Of a DNA stretch of 8,795 nucleotides, positions 1-4,199 are shown one piece after another; positions within the stretch are counted from its first letter, which is position 1; each line of letters opens with the position of its first letter. Below the pieces are notes generated by a model that was given only the letters and a program-made list of their open reading frames with translations, did no database searches and was not told the DNA's origin. Source of the stretch: DATAFT01 sp035544635 (GTDB taxonomy: Bacteria; Acidobacteriota; Thermoanaerobaculia; Multivoradales; Multivoraceae). The stretch spans positions 1 through 8,795 of the forward strand of contig DATKDQ010000241.1 of NCBI GenBank assembly GCA_035544635.1. Reading direction: 5' to 3'. The position numbers and the translations under genes are program-made.

Positions 1-1179
1 CGCGGCGCGCCGGAGAGTGAGATCGACGAGCTGCGCCGGGCCTTCGGCGTCGAGCCCGAGGAGCACGCGCGGGCGCTCGAGCGGCTGCGCGGCGCGGCCG
101 GCCCGCTGCTCGGTCGCGCCCGGCGCCAGCTCGACCGCGCCGTCGAGCTGCGACGCGCGCTGACCGTCATCGGCTCCACCGAGCCGAGCGCCGCACGCGT
201 GTTCCTCCGCTCGCTCCTGGCCAAGGCGCGCGACGAGGCGGTCGATCGGGTGCTCGAGCTGCTCGAGATCGCCGGCGACGGTCCGATGATCCAGGCGCTG
301 CGCCGGCGCCTGGTATCGGGGGATGCGGCGCAGCGCACCATCGCGCTCGAGCTGCTCGGTGCGGCCTGCCCGGGTGCCTCCGAGCTCACCCCGGATCTCG
401 AGCCGCTGCTGGCGCGCAGGCCGCTCGCGCCGGACCAGCGCGGCGATGCCGGTGAGGAGGAGACGCTCACCTCCCTGCTCGGCAGCTCCGATCCTTACCT
501 GCGCGCGGCCGCGGTGTGGGCCGCGTCGCCGCTGGCCGAGGTGGAGGCGCTGCGCGACGCGATCGCGCGCGCGCGCGACGATGAGCACCCGCTGGTGCGC
601 GAGACCGCGGCGTGGTTCGCCCGGCGGCCGGAGGTCGCGGCGGAGTCCGGGTCGCTGCCGCCCGGCCCGCCGCGCGCTCTTTCCACCATCGAGACCATGC
701 ATCTGCTGCACGCCGTCCCTCTGTTCAGCGGTCTCGATCCCGAGGATCTGCACGAGCTCGCCCTCTACGCGATCGAGGAGACGATCGCGCCGCCCCAGGC
801 GATCTTCGAGCAGGGCGACGCCGACTCGGACGCCCTGTTCGTGATTCTCTCCGGGCGGGCGGTGGTCGACCGCGCCGGCGGCGCGGCGGATCGCGCCGCG
901 AGCGCGGTGGCGGCGAACGGCGTGAGCACGGAGACGGTGCCCGCGCGTCGCGGCGAGGTGCTCGGCCCCGGCGCCGTGGTGGGCGAGCTCTCGGTCCTCG
1001 ACGGCAGCCGTCGCGACGTCACGGTGCGCCCCCAGGGCGGGCCGGTCCGTGTCCTGCGCATCCCCGGGCCGAGCTTCCGCGGCGGCCTGCTGCGACGGAC
1101 GCGGGTGACCGAGTGGCTGCTCGGTGCGCTCGCCGGTCGCATCCGCCGGTTGACCGAGCCCCTCGATCGCGACCGCTAG
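1..1179 (+). CDS. HEAT-repeat / cyclic-nucleotide-binding protein, C-terminal part (probable Npt1/Npt2-type nucleotide transporter tail); 5' end outside window
   Basis: The frame is open from base 1 to the TAG at 1177-1179 (392 codons), so this is the C-terminal part of a longer protein; the in-frame GTG at 199 is not a credible start because coding character continues upstream of it. Residues about 65-220 are Leu/Ala-rich helical repeats of HEAT type, with segments such as SGDAAQRTIALELL and SSDPYLRAAAVWA. Residues about 233-385 form a cyclic-nucleotide-binding domain. It starts at LLHAVPLFSGL and has a phosphate-binding cassette at about residue 328 reading GELSVLDGSRRDVTV, with the conserved Gly-Glu-Leu and the phosphate-contacting Arg in place. 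Established knowledge: this helical-repeat plus cNMP tail follows an ADP/ATP-translocase-like membrane domain in many environmental bacteria. Inference: the transporter lies upstream and its activity may respond to cAMP or a similar ligand. A stand-alone HEAT/cNMP regulator is the alternative. Confidence is high for the domains and moderate for the transporter. Confidence 0.8.
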   Translation, partial: RGAPESEIDELRRAFGVEPEEHARALERLRGAAGPLLGRARRQLDRAVELRRALTVIGSTEPSAARVFLRSLLAKARDEAVDRVLELLEIAGDGPMIQALRRRLVSGDAAQRTIALELLGAACPGASELTPDLEPLLARRPLAPDQRGDAGEEETLTSLLGSSDPYLRAAAVWAASPLAEVEALRDAIARARDDEHPLVRETAAWFARRPEVAAESGSLPPGPPRALSTIETMHLLHAVPLFSGLDPEDLHELALYAIEETIAPPQAIFEQGDADSDALFVILSGRAVVDRAGGAADRAASAVAANGVSTETVPARRGEVLGPGAVVGELSVLDGSRRDVTVRPQGGPVRVLRIPGPSFRGGLLRRTRVTEWLLGALAGRIRRLTEPLDRDR

Positions 1180-1183
1180 AAGC

Positions 1184-1217
1184 CTTGACCCGCAGAAATC
1201 GTTACAGACGAGTCAAG
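1184..1217. promoter_or_regulatory. Spaced inverted repeat CTTGAC-N22-GTCAAG, candidate upstream activator site
   Basis: CTTGAC at 1184-1189 and GTCAAG at 1212-1217 are perfect reverse complements separated by 22 bases. The centre lies about 108 bp upstream of the start site predicted from the sigma-54 element, which is the usual distance for an enhancer-binding-protein site. The half-sites are short and the spacer is long, so chance is a real possibility. Confidence 0.25.
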
Positions 1218-1260
1218 TCGCTGCCGAGCCTTCAGCGATGCCACGACCCCTAGTCTCCGG

Positions 1261-1281
1261 GAAATCCCCGATGAGGATTTC
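1261..1281. repeat. Perfect 7-7-7 inverted repeat abutting the sigma-54 -24 box (operator-like)
   Basis: GAAATCC (1261-1267) and GGATTTC (1275-1281) are exact reverse complements around a 7-base spacer. The right arm ends one base before the -24 element begins. Its AT-rich arms stand out against the GC-rich background. The geometry suits a dimeric regulator that could block or assist sigma-54 RNA polymerase. A transcription terminator is less likely because no U-tract follows directly. Confidence 0.45.
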
Positions 1282-1297
1282 AGGCACGCCCCTTGCT
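1282..1297 (+). promoter_or_regulatory. Sigma-54 (RpoN) -24/-12 promoter upstream of hypA
   Basis: The sequence AGGCACG-CCCC-TTGCT matches the RpoN consensus TGGCACG-N4-TTGCW at every position except the first. The invariant GG (1283-1284) and GC (1295-1296) are exactly ten bases apart. Transcription would start near 1308, giving a leader of about 185 nt before the hypA ATG. Established knowledge: the Escherichia coli hyp operon is also transcribed from a sigma-54 promoter, activated by FhlA. An enhancer-binding protein is required, but none is encoded in this window. Confidence 0.65.
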
Positions 1298-1305
1298 CTT
1301 TTTCG

Positions 1306-1317
1306 GGCGCATGCGCC
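1306..1317. repeat. 12-bp palindrome at the predicted hypA start site
   Basis: GGCGCATGCGCC is a perfect palindrome that covers the start site predicted from the sigma-54 element. It could be an operator. Self-complementary words of this kind are easier to meet in GC-rich DNA, so confidence is low. Confidence 0.25.
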
Positions 1318-1357
1318 ACCACCCAGGACGAATCGTGAGCCTCGTCGACGACAGCGA

Positions 1358-1375
1358 GCGGCTCTCGAGAGCCGC
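1358..1375. repeat. 18-bp perfect palindrome in the hypA leader
   Basis: GCGGCTCTCGAGAGCCGC reads identically on both strands for 18 bases. In RNA it would fold as a 7-bp stem closed by a UCGA tetraloop, about 50 nt after the predicted start and about 118 nt before the hypA start codon. It could be a DNA operator for a dimeric regulator or an RNA hairpin in the leader. The sequence cannot decide between these. Confidence 0.4.
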
Positions 1376-1492
1376 CGAGTTGGCGCCCTGTCACCTGCCG
1401 CGAGCCCGGTCGCTTCGGGTGGATACATCAAGCGCGGCATCCGGTTTCTCATTCGGTCCAGATCATTGCTATCCGACCCCGAGGATCTACTG

Positions 1493-1915
1493 ATGCACGA
1501 GCTGTCACTCGCCGCCTCCATCGCCGAGATCGCCCATCGTCACGCCCGGGGGCGCAAGGTGACCCGGGTCCATGTCGCCGTGGGCCACTTGCGTCAAGCC
1601 GTGCCGTCCGCTCTCGCGTTCGGCTTCGAGCTGGTGACGATGGGAACCGTGCTCGAGGGGGCCGCGCTCCAGGTTCGGGGAGTTCCGCTGCGTGGCCGCT
1701 GCCGCCGGTGCAGCCAGGAGGTGGAGCCGGAGGCCTGGCCCCTCGCCTGTCCGGTGTGCTCGAGCTTCGAGCTCGCGATCACCGGCGGTGAGGAGCTCTA
1801 CGTCGAAGCTCTCGAGATCGAGGACGGCGAGCGCGAGGGCGCCGCGGCCATCGAGGAGGGCGTTGCGGCCGAGGGCGACGCCAAGGTGAGGCGGCTGGTC
1901 GCAGTGAACGCATGA
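1493..1915 (+). CDS. hypA: Hydrogenase maturation nickel metallochaperone HypA
   Basis: HypA delivers nickel, with HypB, to the large subunit of [NiFe] hydrogenases in the cytoplasm; in some bacteria it also serves urease. The protein has 140 residues and starts MHELSLAASIAEIA. His2 of the MHE motif is the family's Ni-binding residue. The zinc site is intact: Cys70-x2-Cys73, then 12 residues, then Cys86-x2-Cys89. The conserved core ends at EELYVEALEIE (residue 110). The usual family length is about 113-120, so residues 111-140 are an extra tail, acidic at first and basic near the end. The ATG is preceded by GAGG (1481-1484) at a spacing of 8, which supports this start over longer in-frame options. 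A dehydrogenase remnant follows 22 bases downstream, and no hypB or hydrogenase gene is in the window. The sigma-54 element at 1282-1297 probably drives it. Confidence 0.92.
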   Translation: MHELSLAASIAEIAHRHARGRKVTRVHVAVGHLRQAVPSALAFGFELVTMGTVLEGAALQVRGVPLRGRCRRCSQEVEPEAWPLACPVCSSFELAITGGEELYVEALEIEDGEREGAAAIEEGVAAEGDAKVRRLVAVNA

Positions 1916-1937
1916 GCGGCCGAGCTCGGAGGGTGGC

Positions 1938-2633
1938 ATGACTGCGAGGTTGCGCCGTGCCGCCCGCACTTCGGTGCTCCTGGCTTCGCTCCTGGCGTGG
2001 CACGCCGCCCCGCCGGTGCTCGCGCAGCTCCCGCCGGTCGCTCTGGAGACGCTGGCCACCAATCTGGGCGCGCTCACCTCGGTGACCCATGCCGGCGACG
2101 ATCGCCTGTTCCTCACCACGCTCGACGGTCGCATCCTGGTGTGGAGCGACGGAGCCGTGCGCGGCCGGCCGTTTCTCGACCTTCGGTCGCGCGTACGCAG
2201 CGGCGGCGAGCAGGGTCTCTTCAGCGTTGCCTTCCATCCCAAGTACCCCATCATCTCGTTCCTGTTCGTCAACTACACCGATCACGATGGCCATACCGTG
2301 GTCGCGCGCTACCTCACCAACGGCGACGTGGTGAAGCCGCGCACGGCGCGCGTCGTGCTGCGCGTCGCGCAGCCGTTCACGAACCACAACGGCGGGCAGC
2401 TCCAGTTCGGCCCCGCCGGCTCGCTCTTCGTAGCCGGCCTGATGCTGGGCCGCTTCCTGCGGAGCGCGGCACCGGGGCCCAACGGCCGCGGGTACGAGCG
2501 GCGCGAGCAGGAGATCGGCGGCCGCGCCTGCGGTAGGACCCCGGGTGAGAGCCGCGACACGTCGCTGCCGGGAGATGAGCGCGCCGGGACGCAGGGGCGC
2601 GATCCCTGGGACACCAGCCCGGGCCGTGGCTAG
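1938..2633 (+). pseudogene. Truncated PQQ-dependent glucose/sorbosone dehydrogenase (soluble beta-propeller type)
   Basis: An intact relative would be a periplasmic PQQ-dependent sugar/aldose dehydrogenase of about 350-450 residues; this frame gives 231. Residues 1-29 are a signal peptide with a likely cut after VLA. Family motifs then appear in order: LTSVTHAGDDRLFLTTLDGRI, SGGEQGLFSVAFHP (88-101), FVNYTD (110-115), VVARY, and NHNGGQLQFGP (149-159), which carries the His equivalent to the catalytic base of soluble glucose dehydrogenase. After LFVA (residue 166) the expected GTGDGG loop is missing and the reading jumps to LMLGRFLR, resembling the family's LLGKILRID. About 20 residues therefore seem deleted. 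The remaining propeller blades are absent and the C-terminus is Arg/Gly-rich with no family resemblance. A good Shine-Dalgarno sequence (GGAGGG, 1928-1933) precedes the ATG. A short expressed secreted protein is possible, but dehydrogenase activity is not expected. Confidence 0.7.
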
Positions 2634-2665
2634 CGCCTCCTACGCGCGAGCGCCTCCTACGCGCG
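2632..2665. repeat. Perfect 17-bp tandem duplication between two convergent genes
   Basis: AGCGCCTCCTACGCGCG occurs at 2632-2648 and again immediately at 2649-2665 without a mismatch. The first copy begins inside the TAG stop of the broken dehydrogenase. The second contains the stop codon (CTA on the + strand, 2657-2659) of the convergent oxidoreductase. It looks like a recent slippage or repair product at the edge of the truncated gene. A 6-bp stem (2648-2653 with 2663-2668) can form within it, but there is no terminator-like T-run. Confidence 0.85.
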
Positions 2666-3757
2666 CTCCGCTCCGGAATCGGCCGCCGGCGCGGCGTGCG
2701 CCGGACCGTGCGCCCGGTCCGCGGATCGAGGCCCGCGCCGGTAGATCGCGTCGATCACGCGCGCCAGGTGCACCAGGTCCCACGCCTCGCAGTCGAAGCC
2801 GGCCCCGGCGCCGAGCCGACGCGCCCAGCTCGCGAGCGCGCACGGGCCCCAGTCGTCCGGCGGCTCGACCAGCAGGCGCGAGCGCCTGCCCTGGGTGTGC
2901 GTCGCCGTGAAGTCGTGAAACGAGCCTCCCACGTTGCGTAGACGCGCGCCGCCCTTGGTGCCGAAGAAGTCGGCTTCGATCGCGGCATCCTGGCCCAGTG
3001 CCGCGTTCCAGGAGCAGGCCAGATCCACCACCGCGCCCGACTCGAGGCGCAGTCGGGCGGAGGCGTAGTCCTCGACCCGACTCTCGGTCGGGCTCGCCAG
3101 CGGCTCGCCGCCGGCGAAGCAGCGGCTCTCGACGCTCTCCACCTGCGACGCCATGACGCGCACCGCCAGGTCGATCAGGTGAGTGCCGAGGTCGAGGACG
3201 CAGCCGCCGCCGGAGAACCGGGGATCGTGGAACCAGTCCTGGTCCGGCCCGCAGGCGTTGTGGAAACACAGGCGCGCCGCGTAGAGGTCGCCGAGCACCC
3301 CCGAGCCGGCGAGGTCCATGATGGCGTCGACCGCCGCGAGGTGTCGGTAGCACAGGTCGACGTCGAGCAGGCAGTCCTGCGTCTGCGCCTCGAGAACGAC
3401 CGCCGTCGTCTCGACGGCGTTGCGCGCCAGCGGTTGCTGGCTGAACACGGGCAGCCCCCAGTCGAGGCATTCGATGCACTGCTCGGCATGCGCCGCGTTC
3501 GGCGTGCAGATCACGATGCCGTCGAGATCCAGGCTCACCATCTCGTCGAGCGAGGAGCACACGCTGGCGCCGGTCGCCGTGGCCCGTGCTCGCGCCACGC
3601 GGTCGCGTGCCGGGTCGCACACCGCGGCGATCTCGGCGGACCCCAGCCGCATCACCGACTCGAGCCGCTTGAGGCCGACCCAGCCGATGCCGAGAAAGCC
3701 GAGCCGGGGCGAGGAAGGCTTCAGTGCGAGCGCGGGCGAGGTCATGTCCGAACCCAT
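2657..3757 (-). CDS. Gfo/Idh/MocA-family NAD(P)-dependent oxidoreductase with altered EKP motif
   Basis: The 366-residue protein has the family's two-domain layout. The N-terminal Rossmann fold (about 17-125) has the dinucleotide-binding loop GIGWVG (23-28), an acidic Asp48 after the second strand, and the CTPNAAHAE segment (84-92). The C-terminal substrate domain (about 130 onward) has GGGCVLDLGTHLID (183-196), where Asp189 and His193 are the usual active-site pair. The family's EKP motif is SQQP (106-109), so the conserved lysine is Gln108. Members oxidise or reduce sugars, inositols and related polyols; the substrate cannot be read from sequence. The ATG at 3757 is chosen because it keeps the whole Rossmann strand. 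ATG at 3745 (Met5) is equally possible and neither has a clear Shine-Dalgarno sequence. The Ala/Pro-rich last 20 or so residues look like an unstructured tail. A sigma-54-like element lies 112 bases upstream of the start. Confidence 0.85.
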   Translation of the reverse strand: MGSDMTSPALALKPSSPRLGFLGIGWVGLKRLESVMRLGSAEIAAVCDPARDRVARARATATGASVCSSLDEMVSLDLDGIVICTPNAAHAEQCIECLDWGLPVFSQQPLARNAVETTAVVLEAQTQDCLLDVDLCYRHLAAVDAIMDLAGSGVLGDLYAARLCFHNACGPDQDWFHDPRFSGGGCVLDLGTHLIDLAVRVMASQVESVESRCFAGGEPLASPTESRVEDYASARLRLESGAVVDLACSWNAALGQDAAIEADFFGTKGGARLRNVGGSFHDFTATHTQGRRSRLLVEPPDDWGPCALASWARRLGAGAGFDCEAWDLVHLARVIDAIYRRGPRSADRAHGPAHAAPAADSGAERA

Positions 3758-3868
3758 GCTTTGCCGAAGCTGCTCGGACGCTCGCCGGCGACGGCGAAAA
3801 CGCCGCCCAGGCGCTCGAGCTGAGATTCACGAGTCAGGAGCGAGTCGAAGCGCATCGACCTCGCACTA

Positions 3869-3884
3869 TGCAGCGACCGTGCCG
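3869..3884 (-). promoter_or_regulatory. Sigma-54-like promoter facing the oxidoreductase gene
   Basis: Read on the minus strand the element is CGGCACG-GTCG-CTGCA, with GG and GC exactly ten bases apart. It differs from the RpoN consensus TGGCACG-N4-TTGCW by C for T at the first base of each box. Transcription would start near 3858, leaving a leader of about 100 nt. It is weaker than the other three elements in this window, but the orientation and distance are right. Confidence 0.4.
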
Positions 3885-3985
3885 AGAGCAGGCCTCCCCT
3901 CTTATGGCCCGCCCCGCGCCGCCTCGCCCGCTGCGCGTGCGCGCCTCCCAACCAGGCTCCGCGCTTGACGGACTAGGGTCGCGCC

Positions 3986-4000
3986 GGTCGACGTTCGACC
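3986..4000. repeat. 15-bp inverted repeat (operator-like) in the divergent region
   Basis: GGTCGA-CGT-TCGACC has perfect 6-bp arms around a 3-base centre. It lies between the two opposing sets of sigma-54-like elements, about 130 bp from the minus-strand start and about 185 bp from the nearer plus-strand one. It is a candidate shared enhancer or operator site. Confidence 0.35.
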
Positions 4001-4042
4001 ACGCCGGCGCTCGTTCCTTACAATCGCCGCTGACACTTCTGT

Positions 4043-4054
4043 GCAACGCGTTGC
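4043..4054. repeat. 12-bp palindrome GCAACGCGTTGC, candidate activator site
   Basis: This perfect palindrome is centred about 128 bp upstream of the first predicted tamA start site, a usual distance for an enhancer-binding-protein site. It is less GC-dominated than chance palindromes in this DNA, and its central CG resembles operators of several helix-turn-helix families. No binding protein can be named. Confidence 0.35.
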
Positions 4055-4150
4055 CCTCGGGATGGGGCCGGGCCCGACGGCGGCATCGGGCGTTCCCCGA
4101 GAGCGCCACCCGCGAGCCGACGCGTCGGAGATGGCCTGCGGGTTGCAGTA

Positions 4151-4166
4151 CGGCACGAACATTGCT
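4151..4166 (+). promoter_or_regulatory. Sigma-54 promoter P1 for tamAB
   Basis: CGGCACG-AACA-TTGCT matches the RpoN consensus TGGCACG-N4-TTGCW except at the first base. GG (4152-4153) and GC (4164-4165) are ten bases apart. The predicted start is near 4177, so the leader before the GTG at 4200 would be about 23 nt with no clear Shine-Dalgarno sequence. Confidence 0.6.
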
Positions 4167-4171
4167 TAACG

Positions 4172-4187
4172 CGGCACGGACCTTGCG
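4172..4187 (+). promoter_or_regulatory. Sigma-54 promoter P2 for tamAB
   Basis: CGGCACG-GACC-TTGCG has GG (4173-4174) and GC (4185-4186) ten bases apart. It lies 21 bp, about two helical turns, downstream of P1. The last base is G rather than A/T, so the match is slightly poorer. Its predicted start near 4198 is two bases before the GTG at 4200, which would give an essentially leaderless message. Confidence 0.55.
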
Positions 4188-4199
4188 TATTCTTAACGC

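Larger units (their letters stand above)
1180..1492. other. Gene-free control region upstream of hypA
   Basis: This 313-base stretch shows no convincing coding frame and is visibly less GC-biased than its flanks. It holds, in order, a spaced inverted repeat (1184-1217), a 7-7-7 inverted repeat (1261-1281), a sigma-54 -24/-12 element (1282-1297), a 12-bp palindrome (1306-1317), a 10-bp palindrome (1342-1351), an 18-bp palindrome (1358-1375) and the hypA ribosome-binding site (1481-1484). No clear Rho-independent terminator for the upstream gene is visible. The T-run at 1299-1303 is too far from the 1261-1281 stem to act as one. Confidence 0.7.
4151..4198 (+). repeat. Diverged tandem duplication carrying the two sigma-54 promoters
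   Basis: Unit 1 (4151-4171) and unit 2 (4172-4198) share CGGCACG-rAC-mTTGC at their start and TTAACG at their end. Unit 2 carries six extra bases (GTATTC) before the shared end. The word CTTAACGCG recurs exactly at 4165-4173 and 4192-4200. A local duplication of a promoter unit followed by divergence explains this best. Confidence 0.6.
3758..4199. other. Divergent gene-free control region between the oxidoreductase and tamA
   Basis: This 442-base stretch separates two divergently transcribed genes. Frames that cross it on either strand show no recognisable protein character. It contains a CGGCG-AAAA-CGCCG hairpin (3792-3805), a minus-strand sigma-54-like element (3869-3884), a 15-bp inverted repeat (3986-4000), a 12-bp palindrome (4043-4054) and two tandem plus-strand sigma-54 elements (4151-4187). 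TACAAT at 4019-4024 resembles a -10 box but lacks a convincing -35 partner. Confidence 0.7.

Noticed and set aside
1261..1303. Rho-independent terminator for the upstream transporter-like gene
   Set aside because: The stem is only 7 bp, is AT-rich, and is separated from the T-run by 17 bases that form the sigma-54 element.
1238..1492. 85-residue N-terminal extension of hypA from the ATG at 1238
   Set aside because: HypA proteins begin at MHE, which is at 1493 with a good Shine-Dalgarno sequence. The extension would run across the sigma-54 element and its composition is not protein-like.
2648..2668. Hairpin in the 17-bp repeat as a bidirectional terminator
   Set aside because: The stem is six base pairs with a nine-base loop and no T-run on either strand.
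2640..3830. Alternative minus-strand frame of about 396 codons over the oxidoreductase
   Set aside because: It overlaps the oxidoreductase in another frame and gives an Arg/Gly-rich translation, whereas the 2657-3757 frame has GIGWVG and GGGxxxDxGxHxxD.
4019..4024. TACAAT as a sigma-70 -10 box for tamA
   Set aside because: No good -35 box lies 16-18 bases upstream, and the implied leader would be far longer than from the sigma-54 elements.
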